Below are positions 53,936-61,547 of a DNA stretch of 64,000 nt, in pieces; the stretch's first letter is position 1, and every line of letters starts with the position of its first letter. The position numbers were made by a program, and so were the translations under genes. Source of the DNA: Actinomycetales bacterium JB111 (lineage in GTDB: Bacteria > Actinomycetota > Actinomycetes > Actinomycetales > Actinomycetaceae); assembly GCA_900163555.1 (NCBI GenBank), contig FUHX01000011.1:62001-126000 (forward strand), read 5' to 3'. Below the pieces are notes generated by a model. It worked only from the letters and a program-made list of their open reading frames with translations. It made no database searches and was not told the origin of the DNA.

Positions 53936-54313
53936 TCAGACCTCGACGCTCGGGTAGGTCCTGCCGATCCAGTGGGAGAGCTTCTCGCGGTACTCCTTCT
54001 GGAACGCGAGCGGACCGCTGCGGGCCATGTAGTCCTCCTCGTAGATCCCGATGAAGATGGTCAGCGTGAGGAAGTAGTGGGCGCCCATCTCGAACAGGGC
54101 GACGTAGTCGTGGTCGACGAGGGCGCGCCGCTCCTCGTCGGTCAGGCTGTGGACGGTCGAGTGCTCGGCCGTCTGGTTCCACGCGCCGAGGTAGGGCGCG
54201 AAGTCGGTCTCCCAGCGGGAGACCATGGCCCCGGGGTCGGCCTTGTAGGCCGCGAGCAGCTCGGGGTCCCGGTCGACCTGGAACAGGAACTTGTTCACCG
54301 CGTACTTGCTCAT
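53936..54313 (-). CDS. ligA: Extradiol dioxygenase small subunit (LigA type)
   Basis: 125-aa helical protein of the protocatechuate 4,5-dioxygenase alpha-subunit family: KYAVNKFLFQVDRDPELLAAYKADP, LTDEERRALVDHDYVALFEMGAHYF. Such subunits cap the active site of LigB. Its ATG (54313) overlaps the LigB stop (ATGA), so the subunits are made in equal amounts. The gene order is B then A, the reverse of sphingomonad ligAB. Confidence 0.88.
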   Translation of the reverse strand: MSKYAVNKFLFQVDRDPELLAAYKADPGAMVSRWETDFAPYLGAWNQTAEHSTVHSLTDEERRALVDHDYVALFEMGAHYFLTLTIFIGIYEEDYMARSGPLAFQKEYREKLSHWIGRTYPSVEV

Positions 54314-55188
54314 GCCGATGCCGCCTTCCGGGGGTCGCCGTCGGGATACCAGGTCATGTACATCTCGCGCGTGTGGTACAGGTCGAGGTCGTCGACGTAC
54401 GCGGCCTTCTCGGGACCCGCGATGCCGAGCATGAGGATGAGGTCGAGGAAGCCCGGCGTCGCGTTGCCGGAGGCCGACATCGACTCCCAGGTGACGTTCT
54501 CGAGGATCGCCTCGATGTCGCCGCCTGCGAGCCACTCGATCGCCTGCACGTCCCACTCGGGGTCCGGTCCGTGCTCCTCGAACATGCGCGGTCCGCCGAG
54601 CTCGAGGGAGAGGTGCCCGGAGCCGATGGCCGCGATGCGCTTGTCCGTCTCGAACTCGTCGATGATCTCGCGGATCGCGCGGCCCAGCTCGTAGAACCGC
54701 TTCGGGCTCGGCAACGGCGGCGCGAAGATGTTCGTGTAGATCGGCACGATCGGCAGGTCGCCGTCCGGGCGGGTCGTGATGATCGGGCAGATGATCGAGT
54801 GGTCGATCTTCAGCTCGTTCGACACGGAGAAGTCGAATCCCCGCTCCAGCAGGCCGCGCAGCATGAAGCCGGACAGTTCCTCGTGCCCCTCGAGCTCGTA
54901 GGTCGGCATGCTGAACTCGCGGATCTCGTTGTAGAAGGTCGCGTCGTACCGCGGCTGCTTGCCGATGAGGAACGTCGGGTAGTTGTCGTAGAAGAACTGG
55001 TGGAAGTGGTCGGAGCCCACCATGACCAGCAGGTCGGGCTCCGCCGCGGTGAGGGTCTCCCGGTAGGCCTCGACCTTCGCCTTCCACTCCGGCGCCTCGG
55101 GCATCTGTTCCTCGGCCGGCGTCAGGTGCGTGGCCTTGTAGTAGAACGGGTGGTGCGTCGTTGCGAGCACCGCGGACAGCGTGGCCAT
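54310..55188 (-). CDS. ligB: Extradiol ring-cleavage dioxygenase catalytic subunit (LigB type)
   Basis: 292-aa type II extradiol dioxygenase. Positions match the LigB ligands: His12 in ATTHHPF and His61 in GSDHFHQFFYDN, acid-base His130 in KIDHSII and His192 in GSGHLS, with a candidate third iron ligand Glu235 in NVTWES. It would open a catechol-type ring next to a hydroxyl with O2 and Fe(II). ATG 55188 has AAGGAGAG. The close match of ligand positions to protocatechuate 4,5-dioxygenase is clear, but gallate, 3-O-methylgallate or aminophenol relatives use the same fold. Confidence 0.9.
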   Translation of the reverse strand: MATLSAVLATTHHPFYYKATHLTPAEEQMPEAPEWKAKVEAYRETLTAAEPDLLVMVGSDHFHQFFYDNYPTFLIGKQPRYDATFYNEIREFSMPTYELEGHEELSGFMLRGLLERGFDFSVSNELKIDHSIICPIITTRPDGDLPIVPIYTNIFAPPLPSPKRFYELGRAIREIIDEFETDKRIAAIGSGHLSLELGGPRMFEEHGPDPEWDVQAIEWLAGGDIEAILENVTWESMSASGNATPGFLDLILMLGIAGPEKAAYVDDLDLYHTREMYMTWYPDGDPRKAASA

Positions 55189-55240
55189 TCAACTCTCCTT
55201 CGAGCGTGGGGTTGCGCAGGTTGCTGGTGGTTGGTCGTTG

Positions 55241-56035
55241 CTAGTGGGTCGGTGGCACGTAGGTCGCGTTCCGGTCGACCTCCATGTAGATCGACGGTCC
55301 GACCGGGTCGGACTGCTCCTCGGCGAGGTGCCCGATGAGGCCGGCGGTCCTCGCGAGAAGGGCGAACCCGCGCAGGAGCCCGACGGGCAGCCCGGCATCG
55401 ACCAGGCAGGCACCGGCGACTCCCGCGCCGTTCAGCGGGAGCGTGCGGCCGAGCACCTCGGGATGGACGCGGCCGATCGCCTCGAACAGCGACAGGTGCG
55501 GACCGAAGACGCCTTCCTCCCGGGCGATCCGGAACATGACCGGGGTCCGGGGGTCGCCCTTCTTGTGCACGGGGTGCCCAAGCCCGGGGATCTTCCGCCC
55601 CCCGGCGCGCGCGTCGGCGACCACCGTCCGGGCGACCTCGTCCCACTGCAGCTCGTCGTACCCGGCGACGTCACCGAGCTCGGACACGACGGCGGCGAGG
55701 AACGTGCCGGTGTCCTCCGTGACGCCGAGGAACCGCGAGCCGCCGCCGAGCAGGCCGGCGGCGATCGCCCCCTGGATCGAGTCCGGCGCCGAGTAGTAGG
55801 TCATGCGGGCCGCGATCGCGGTCGGGGTGTAGCCGTGGTCGGCGAGGGAGACGAGGACGGCGTCGAAGATGCGCAGCTGTCCCGGCGTCGGCCGGCGCTT
55901 GGTCGCCAGCCAGTAGGCGAGCTCACCGAAGCTCACCTGGCCGAGGACGTCCGAGGCCAGGTCGAGCCCGAGGAGCTCGATCGAGTCCTCGCTCGACGTC
56001 CCGATGCCTGTGGGGTAGGAACGGTCGGCGCTCAT
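55241..56035 (-). CDS. Citryl-CoA lyase-like protein (citrate synthase family)
   Basis: 264-aa short citrate-synthase-fold protein. Seen: YYSAPDSIQGAIAAGLLGGGSRFLG with the first active-site region, IPGLGHPVHKKGDPRTPVMF with the conserved His, and NGAGVAGACLVDAGLPVGLLRGFALLARTAGLIGHLAEEQ near the C-terminus. At 264 residues it is far shorter than citrate synthase (about 430) and fits stand-alone citryl-CoA lyase/citryl-CoA-like lyases. Coupled by ATGA overlap to the CoA-transferase gene upstream. In this operon it may cleave a CoA ester derived from the ring-opened aromatic. Confidence 0.85.
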   Translation of the reverse strand: MSADRSYPTGIGTSSEDSIELLGLDLASDVLGQVSFGELAYWLATKRRPTPGQLRIFDAVLVSLADHGYTPTAIAARMTYYSAPDSIQGAIAAGLLGGGSRFLGVTEDTGTFLAAVVSELGDVAGYDELQWDEVARTVVADARAGGRKIPGLGHPVHKKGDPRTPVMFRIAREEGVFGPHLSLFEAIGRVHPEVLGRTLPLNGAGVAGACLVDAGLPVGLLRGFALLARTAGLIGHLAEEQSDPVGPSIYMEVDRNATYVPPTH

Positions 56036-57204
56036 GCGCCCTCCTTCGGGTCGGCCAGCCAGGCGCGGAGCTCGTCGGCGTGCTCGCCGAGAGTGGGCGG
56101 TGGCAGGCGGTACTGGGCCTTCGTCCTCGAGAAGCTGATGGCGTTCCGGATCATCGGCACCGCCCGGTCGCCCTCGCCGACCGTGACCACGGGGTCCAGG
56201 CCGAGCCGCTCGGCGAGGGCCACTCCCCCGTCGATCGTCTGGATGGGACCGCACGCGATGCCCGCCTCGGTCAGGCGGTCGAACCACTCGCCGATGGTCG
56301 CCGTCGCGAGCGCCTCGACGAGGATCGGACGGAGGACGTCGCGGTGGATGTTCCGGCCGTCCGTCGTGCGGAAGCGTTCGTCCTCGAGGACGTGCGGGAT
56401 TCCGAGCACCTCGGCGAGGGTCGCGAACTGCCGGTCGTTCGCCGCGACGATGATGATCTCGCCGTCCGCAGCGGGAAGGGGCTCGTAGGGGAACAGGCTC
56501 GGGTGGGCGTTGCCCATGCGGAGCGGCACCTGGCCCCCCGCGATGTACGTGGAGGAGTGGTTGGCCATGCCCGCAAGGGCGGTCGAGAGCAGGTTGACCT
56601 CGACGTGCTGTCCCTCGCCGGTGGCGTCGCGGTGGCGCAGGGCGGTGAGGATGCCGATGACCGCCTGGAGCCCGCTCATGATGTCGAAGACCGAGACACC
56701 GGACCGGTACGTGGATCCGCCCGGCTCACCGGTCAGGCTCATGAGCCCGGACATCGCCTGGACGATCAGGTCGTACCCGGGCAGGCCGGCACCACCGGCG
56801 CTGCCGAAGCCGCTGATGGAGGCGTAGACGACGCCCGGGTTCGACTCCGCGACCGTCTCGTAGTCGAGCCCGAACTTCTTCAGCCCGCCGGGCTTGAAGT
56901 TCTCGATGACGACGTCCGCCCGCCGCGCAAGCTCCTGCGCCGCGGCCCGGTCGTCCTCGTCCCGGAAGTCGAGCACGAGGTCGCGCTTGTTGCGGTTGAT
57001 GGCGAGGTAGTACGTGGACACGCCCTCGCGCTCCGGCGGGCGCCAGCCCCTCGTCTCGTCCCCCACCGGCGCCTCGACCTTGATGACGTCGGCACCGAAG
57101 TCACCGAGTATCTGGGTCGCGAACGGTCCGGCAAGGACCCTCGAAAAATCGGCGATCAGCAGGCCGTCCAGGGGCCCACCCACCGTGCGATCGTCTGTGG
57201 TCAC
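56032..57204 (-). CDS. Class III CoA-transferase (CaiB/Frc family)
   Basis: 390-aa CoA-transferase: GLLIADFSRVLAGPFATQILGDFGADVIKVE at the start, YYLAINRNKRDLVLDF, VVIENFKPGGLKKFGL and the catalytic Asp in GYDLIVQAMSGLMSLTGEP (about residue 145). These enzymes move CoA between carboxylic acids. GTG 57204 has AAGGAG 9 bases upstream. It is the first gene of the operon CoA-transferase / lyase / LigB / LigA / amidohydrolase, and would activate the substrate of the lyase. Confidence 0.92.
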   Translation of the reverse strand: MTTDDRTVGGPLDGLLIADFSRVLAGPFATQILGDFGADVIKVEAPVGDETRGWRPPEREGVSTYYLAINRNKRDLVLDFRDEDDRAAAQELARRADVVIENFKPGGLKKFGLDYETVAESNPGVVYASISGFGSAGGAGLPGYDLIVQAMSGLMSLTGEPGGSTYRSGVSVFDIMSGLQAVIGILTALRHRDATGEGQHVEVNLLSTALAGMANHSSTYIAGGQVPLRMGNAHPSLFPYEPLPAADGEIIIVAANDRQFATLAEVLGIPHVLEDERFRTTDGRNIHRDVLRPILVEALATATIGEWFDRLTEAGIACGPIQTIDGGVALAERLGLDPVVTVGEGDRAVPMIRNAISFSRTKAQYRLPPPTLGEHADELRAWLADPKEGA

Positions 57205-57219
57205 GCGGTTTCACTCCTT

Positions 57220-57251
57220 CGGACAAGTATCCGCCCAGCGGACACGTTCAA
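57220..57251 (-). promoter_or_regulatory. Operon promoter with CGGACA direct repeats (probable IclR site)
   Basis: CGGACA occurs at 57220 and 57239, exactly 19 bases apart. A minus-strand -35 TTGAAC (57251-57246) and -10 TACTTG (57229-57224) with a 16-base spacer overlap the pair. The same CGGAC-N-A-N3-T-N-CGCC-N3-CGGACA pattern is found at 58346-58370, in front of the DoxX gene. Confidence 0.6.
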
Positions 57252-57475
57252 TCTAAGGGGTGTCCCACGCCGGGTCAACCAGCCATCGCGCCGGCGATTC
57301 GGCGCGCACGGGCACGCGCCCGCGGCGGGGCGAGCGAGCGCGCAGGGGTGCAGCCGGACCGCGCCCGGAGCGTGACCGTGCGCGCCTGAGGTGGGCACGA
57401 CTGCGCCACCGCCCGCACCGGCGATCGGCACGGGTCGGCGTCGGGCCGCAGGAGGGAGGCTCGGCGTGTCTGCGC

Positions 57476-58273
57476 CTACGCGCTCACGGTCTCGTCCGGG
57501 ACCCGCGCCCGCAACGCATAGTCGACGCCGAGGTCGGCCGCCGCCCGCATGAGGTGCGGCAGGTGCTCCGACCGAAGTTTCTCGAGCGAGGTCTCCGCGG
57601 CATGGGCGTTGACGTTCATGGCGGCCAGCACGCGACCGTCGGGCGACCGCACGGGCACCGCGACCGACCGGATCGCCGGCGCCAGCTCCTGGTCGGCCAC
57701 CGCCCACCCCTGGTCGCGCACCCGAGCGAGCTCCTCCGCGAGCTCCTCGGGAGCCGGCACCGTCACCGGCATGATCCCGGAGCGCGACTCCGCGGCGAGG
57801 GTCTCCACCACGTCCTCCGGCGCCATCCCGGCGAGCAGGACCTTCCCCAGCGAGGTCTGGGCGGCGGGGAAGCGCGTCCCGATGGAGACCGACAGCGCGA
57901 CAAGCTTCGGCACCGCGACGCGGGCGACGTAGACGATGTCCGAGCCGTCGAGGACCGCGAGCGACGAGGACTCGTGGGTCTGCTGCACGAGCTCGCGCAG
58001 GCGCGGGACGGCCATCGTCCACGGGTCCGAGCCCGAGTAGACCGAGACACCGAGCTCCAGCACCCGCGCGGTCAGCTCGAACCGGCCGTCCTGCGAGCGG
58101 ACGTAGCCGAGCGCATCGAGGGTGATGAGGATCCGCCGCGCGGTCGGCCGAGCCAGGTCGGTCCGCTGCGCGACCTCGGTGAGGCTCAGCGAGGTCACAC
58201 CGTCGAAGGCCCGGATGACCTCGAGGCCGCGCGCCAGCGCCTCGATGAAGTCCGGGCTCGTCCTCTTGTCCAT
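57476..58273 (-). CDS. IclR-family regulator of the aromatic operon
   Basis: 265-aa IclR regulator, PcaR/PcaU/PobR-like: DFIEALARGLEVIRAFDG, winged helix SLTEVAQRTDLARPTARRILITLDALGYV, and effector domain (SIGTRFPAAQTSLGKVLLAG, DQGWAVADQELAPAIRSVAVPV). ATG 58273 is preferred over a longer form because GGAGAA lies 5 bases upstream and the family begins here. It is divergent from DoxX and upstream of the CoA-transferase operon; matching direct repeats in both promoter regions make it the likely regulator of both. Confidence 0.9.
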   Translation of the reverse strand: MDKRTSPDFIEALARGLEVIRAFDGVTSLSLTEVAQRTDLARPTARRILITLDALGYVRSQDGRFELTARVLELGVSVYSGSDPWTMAVPRLRELVQQTHESSSLAVLDGSDIVYVARVAVPKLVALSVSIGTRFPAAQTSLGKVLLAGMAPEDVVETLAAESRSGIMPVTVPAPEELAEELARVRDQGWAVADQELAPAIRSVAVPVRSPDGRVLAAMNVNAHAAETSLEKLRSEHLPHLMRAAADLGVDYALRARVPDETVSA

Positions 58274-58314
58274 CGTTCTCCGCTCGTCGCCGCGCTCGGC
58301 CCCGGGTCGGACCG

Positions 58315-58370
58315 TTGACGACAACGTACCGTGGTGGATAATCTGCGGACGAACGTACGCCTGTCGGACA
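58315..58370 (+). promoter_or_regulatory. doxX-side promoter with CGGAC direct repeats
   Basis: TTGACG (58315-58320), 16 bases, GATAAT (58337-58342) form a good promoter for the rightward gene at 58387. Just downstream, CGGAC at 58346 and CGGACA at 58365 repeat with a 19-base period and cover the expected start site, as in the CoA-transferase promoter. Confidence 0.65.
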
Positions 58371-58386
58371 TTCACGGGAGAGCTCA

Positions 58387-58887
58387 ATGGAGATCGATCT
58401 CGGACTACTGGCGCTGAGGCTGCTGATCGCGGTCCTGCTCGGCGCCCACGCGTGCCAGAAGCTCTTCGGCTGGTTCCGGGGCCGCGGCGTCGCGGGCGCC
58501 GCCACCCTCTTCGAGGCCGACGGGCTGCGACCGGGCGCCCCGATGGTGGTCGTCGCGGGACTCACCGAGCTCGCGGCCGCGACCCTCTTCCTCGCCGGAC
58601 TCGCCACCCCGCTCGCCGCGGCGATGGCCATCGGCACGATGACCGTCGCCATCTCGACACTGTGGCCGAAGGGCGTCTGGGCGCACATGGGCGGCTTCGA
58701 GGTGCCGCTGACGTACGCGTCGATCGCCTTCTGCCTCGCGATCACCGGTCCGGGCGGGTACGCGTTGGACCGCGTCCTGCCGTGGTCGATCCACGGGCCG
58801 CTGTGGGCCCTCGGCGCCGCGCTCCTCGCCACGGTGGCCTCCCTGCCGCTCGTTCTCGTCGTCGCCCGGCACCGCCGCGGGGCCTGA
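58387..58887 (+). CDS. DoxX-family membrane protein
   Basis: 166-aa four-helix membrane protein: LLALRLLIAVLLGAHACQKLFGWF (helix 1 with the G-x2-K-LF motif), GLTELAAATLFLAGLATPLAAA, and two more hydrophobic segments. DoxX-like proteins are linked to redox or thiol stress and often accompany aromatic or oxidative catabolism genes. GGGAGAG lies before ATG 58387. Divergent from the IclR gene and probably controlled by it. Confidence 0.85.
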   Translation: MEIDLGLLALRLLIAVLLGAHACQKLFGWFRGRGVAGAATLFEADGLRPGAPMVVVAGLTELAAATLFLAGLATPLAAAMAIGTMTVAISTLWPKGVWAHMGGFEVPLTYASIAFCLAITGPGGYALDRVLPWSIHGPLWALGAALLATVASLPLVLVVARHRRGA

Positions 58888-58893
58888 CCCTCG

Positions 58894-58927
58894 GGTCGGG
58901 GCCCCGGCCGACGGCGGGGCCCCGACC
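58894..58927. terminator. Bidirectional terminator between DoxX and HsaA-like genes
   Basis: Perfect 13-bp stem GGTCGGGGCCCCG / CGGGGCCCCGACC with an 8-base loop, in the 88-base convergent gap. Confidence 0.75.
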
Positions 58928-58975
58928 GCGCAGGCCGCGCACCCCCGTCACCGGGGGGGCCGCGGCCCGCGCCGC

Positions 58976-60202
58976 TCACATCGTGAGCGGCTGCCCGAGA
59001 ACGGCCCGGGCCTGCGACGCGAGGAGCATGTCGTGCTGCGCACCGATGTGCGTGCGGTACATGCCGGCGTCCCGGTAGTACTTCTCGAGCCGGGTCCCCG
59101 CCTTCCCCGACGACGACGAGCCCGCAGTCGCGAACGCGATGTCGATCGCCTGGGCGGCCAGCTTCGACGCCTGGACGACCCTGCCGCGCAGTCGCGCGTC
59201 GTCCGCGGTCGAGACCTCGGGACCACCATCGACCCACGCGGCGTACTTCTTCTCCAGCTCGCGTACCGAGTCGATGAGGAGTGCGTCCGCCGACTCGGTC
59301 AGCGACATGATCTGGCCGTACCACATCTGGTACTCGGGCGACTCCGTACGGGGGACCCGGGGCGGGAAGCTCGAGTTCTTCGAAGCAAGCAGGTCCTCGT
59401 ACTCGTCGAGGCACGCCCAGGCGGTACCCGTCTGCGTGACGGCCAGGCCCGAGATGAACACGGTCAGGGTGCGCCCCAGGTAGAGCGGGTTGCCGTGGAG
59501 CTGGTAGCCGGGCGTCCCGTCGCTCCCCCACTCGACGTCCTTGAACGTGTACGGGACCGCCCGGTACTCGGGGACGAAGACGTCCTCGATCGTGATCGAG
59601 TTCGAGCTCGAGGCGTTGAGTCCGATCGTCTTCCCGCCACCCCAGTCGTCGAGGATCGTGAAGTCGGTACGCGGCACGATGAACATGAGGTCGTGGCGCG
59701 CGCCCTCGTCGTCGACGAACGGCGCGACCGGCATGAAGTGGGTCGACCACGTGCACCCGGAGTTGTAGTCCCACCGCCCGCTGAGGAGCCACCCGCCGTC
59801 GACGCGCCGGACGTCCGACTTCAGCGCAAAGGCGCGGGAGGCCGAGACGAACGGCGTGGTCGCGAAGACCTCCTCCTGCGCCTGCTCGTTGAAGTACGAG
59901 GCGAACTGGTAGGCGTGGCTCGCCCCGAGCTCGTAGCTCCACCCGACCCCCGGGTCCGCCCGCGCGATCTCCGTGGCGACCCGGAAGAAGGCTTCGAGGC
60001 CGAGCTCCAGGCCGCCGTACCGCTTCGGGCGCAGCACGTCGTAGAGCCGGAGCTCCGTGAACGCCTCGTGGATCTCCTCCGAGTACGTGCCGATCTCTGC
60101 GTGGTGCGCCTGCAGCTCGCGCAGTCGCGGGCGGAGGGAGCGGGCGCGCTCCACCAGCTCGTCGGCGGTGAGCTCGGTGTCGGGTGCATCGGTGAGCGTC
60201 AT
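58976..60202 (-). CDS. Flavin-dependent monooxygenase oxygenase subunit (HsaA/acyl-CoA-dehydrogenase fold)
   Basis: 408-aa group D oxygenase. It has an acyl-CoA-dehydrogenase fold without the acyl-CoA catalytic signature: RLYDVLRPKRYGGLELGLEAFFRVATEIARADPGVGWS, WLLSGRWDYNSGC, and the C-terminal RDAGMYRTHIGAQHDMLLASQARAVLG, as in HsaA, HpaH and related phenol hydroxylases. ATG 60202 has CAGGAG 6 bases upstream. These enzymes use FMNH2 or FADH2 supplied by a separate reductase; the reductase half of the protein at 49278 is the only local candidate. Expected reaction: ortho-hydroxylation of a phenol to make the catechol for LigAB. Confidence 0.85.
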   Translation of the reverse strand: MTLTDAPDTELTADELVERARSLRPRLRELQAHHAEIGTYSEEIHEAFTELRLYDVLRPKRYGGLELGLEAFFRVATEIARADPGVGWSYELGASHAYQFASYFNEQAQEEVFATTPFVSASRAFALKSDVRRVDGGWLLSGRWDYNSGCTWSTHFMPVAPFVDDEGARHDLMFIVPRTDFTILDDWGGGKTIGLNASSSNSITIEDVFVPEYRAVPYTFKDVEWGSDGTPGYQLHGNPLYLGRTLTVFISGLAVTQTGTAWACLDEYEDLLASKNSSFPPRVPRTESPEYQMWYGQIMSLTESADALLIDSVRELEKKYAAWVDGGPEVSTADDARLRGRVVQASKLAAQAIDIAFATAGSSSSGKAGTRLEKYYRDAGMYRTHIGAQHDMLLASQARAVLGQPLTM

Positions 60203-60233
60203 GGTGACTCCTGGCAGTCGTTGGCAAGGTCTG

Positions 60234-60279
60234 TAGTATGTATACACACTATAAGCACTCTTGTCGAACATTCTGTTCG
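60234..60279. promoter_or_regulatory. Two palindromes in the HsaA-like / alcohol dehydrogenase gap
   Basis: TAGTATGTATACACACTA (60234-60251) is an 18-bp near-perfect dyad (16 of 18 symmetrical) of the form seen for GntR/FCD-type operators. CGAACA-TTC-TGTTCG (60265-60279) is a perfect dyad. Both lie upstream of the leftward oxygenase gene, in an AT-rich patch unlike its surroundings; a minus-strand TTCGAC-18-TATACA promoter could overlap them. The GntR-type half of the protein at 49278 is one candidate binder. Confidence 0.55.
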
Positions 60280-60440
60280 GATCGCTCGGCACGTTCGTCA
60301 CCCGCGCGACAGCGCTGTCAGCCTTGGCCCAGCACGTTCTCCGGCAACTTCGGCCCAGGTTGGAGCGCGACGCGACGGGCGGCGATGACCTGACGTTGTC
60401 CTACTGTCCGACGGACCCGATGCTCACCGAGGAGCCACCC

Positions 60441-61532
60441 ATGCCTGTGCACGCCACCGCCGCGGTTCTCGACCGGTTCGCGGCCCCGTTCGCGCACGTC
60501 CCCGTGACCCTGCGGGACCCGGCCCCGGACGAGGTCGTCGTCCGGGCCGAGGCCGCGCCGTTCTGCTCGACCGACTGGATGGGGTGGCGCGCCATGCGCG
60601 GAAAGGTCCCGCCCGTCGTCCTCGGGCACACGCTCGTGGGCACCGTGGAGATCGCGGGCACGCACACCGGGCTCGCCCCCGGCGACCGGGTGCTCGTCGC
60701 CGGGACCCCGCAGTGCGAGACGTGCTTCTACTGCCGCATCGGCCGACCCGACCAGTGCGCGCAGCTCCTCGAGGGCGGCGACCCGGTGATCGGGCACCTC
60801 TCCGACGGCCGGGAGGTACGCGCGGCCGGCGGCGTCGGGGCGTACTCCACCCACGCGCTCGTCAGGGCGGACCAGGTCCATCGCGTGCCGGGGTCCCTCC
60901 CGCTCGAGGCCGCGGCCCTCATGGGCTGCGGCATCTCCACGGCGTACGGGGTGGTCGAGAACATCGCCGAGGTCGAGGCAGGACAGTCGGTCGCCGTCGT
61001 CGGGCTCGGGCACCTCGGCCAGCTCACCGTCCAGGCGGCTGCCGCTGCCGGCGCCGCGACCGTCGTCGGCATCGATCTCCACCCGGAGCGGCTCGAGCTC
61101 GCGACGGCGATGGGCGCCACGCACCTCGTCGACGCGGGACACGTGGATCCGGTCGAGACCGTCCGGCAGCTGACCGAGGGTCGGGGCGCGGACGTCGTCG
61201 TCGAGGCCGCCGGCCCCGTCCACGCGGCGAGGCAGGCCGTCGACATGGCACGTCGGGCCGGGACGGTCGTCCTCACCGGGGTCGATCACTCGAGGTACGC
61301 CGAGGTCACGCTCCCCCAGCTGGCGCTCACTGTTCACGGCAAGCGCGTCGTCGGGTGCCAGAACGGGCAGATCACGCCGCGGACCGACATCCCCCGGTGG
61401 TTCGAGCGTCTCGCTCGCGGCAGGATCGACACGGCCGGGATCGTCACGCGGACCTACCGCCTCGACGAGCTCGATCTCGCCGCCCGGCGGTCGCTCGCCC
61501 TCGACGACGTCACCGGACTGGTCCTCGCGTAG
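60441..61532 (+). CDS. Zinc-dependent alcohol dehydrogenase (MDR family), first copy
   Basis: 363-aa medium-chain dehydrogenase: catalytic Cys in CSTDWMGW, VLGHTLVG with the zinc His, structural-zinc lobe CETCFYCRIGRPDQC, and Rossmann motif VVGLGHLGQLTVQAAAAAGA. ATG 60441 has GAGGAG 6 bases upstream; in-frame starts at 60261 or 60420 are less likely because the MDR fold begins at residue 5 or so from 60441. It is divergent from the oxygenase and convergent with the flavoprotein gene (15 bases between stops). It resembles the partial dehydrogenase at 63115 and may oxidise the benzylic alcohol made by the flavoprotein. Confidence 0.87.
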   Translation: MPVHATAAVLDRFAAPFAHVPVTLRDPAPDEVVVRAEAAPFCSTDWMGWRAMRGKVPPVVLGHTLVGTVEIAGTHTGLAPGDRVLVAGTPQCETCFYCRIGRPDQCAQLLEGGDPVIGHLSDGREVRAAGGVGAYSTHALVRADQVHRVPGSLPLEAAALMGCGISTAYGVVENIAEVEAGQSVAVVGLGHLGQLTVQAAAAAGAATVVGIDLHPERLELATAMGATHLVDAGHVDPVETVRQLTEGRGADVVVEAAGPVHAARQAVDMARRAGTVVLTGVDHSRYAEVTLPQLALTVHGKRVVGCQNGQITPRTDIPRWFERLARGRIDTAGIVTRTYRLDELDLAARRSLALDDVTGLVLA

Positions 61533-61547
61533 GTTCGCCGCTCGTCC

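Noticed and set aside
58387-58887. DoxX gene as thiosulfate:quinone oxidoreductase subunit
   Set aside because: No DoxA partner or sulfur-oxidation gene is near; it is a generic DoxX-family protein.
60265-60279. Possible LexA/SOS box CGAACATTCTGTTCG
   Set aside because: The actinobacterial SOS box has four bases between CGAAC and GTTCG; here there are five, and no DNA-repair gene is near.
60261-60440. N-terminal extension of the alcohol dehydrogenase to 60261
   Set aside because: The extra 60 residues are unrelated to MDR enzymes, overlap the regulatory palindromes, and GAGGAG fits ATG 60441.
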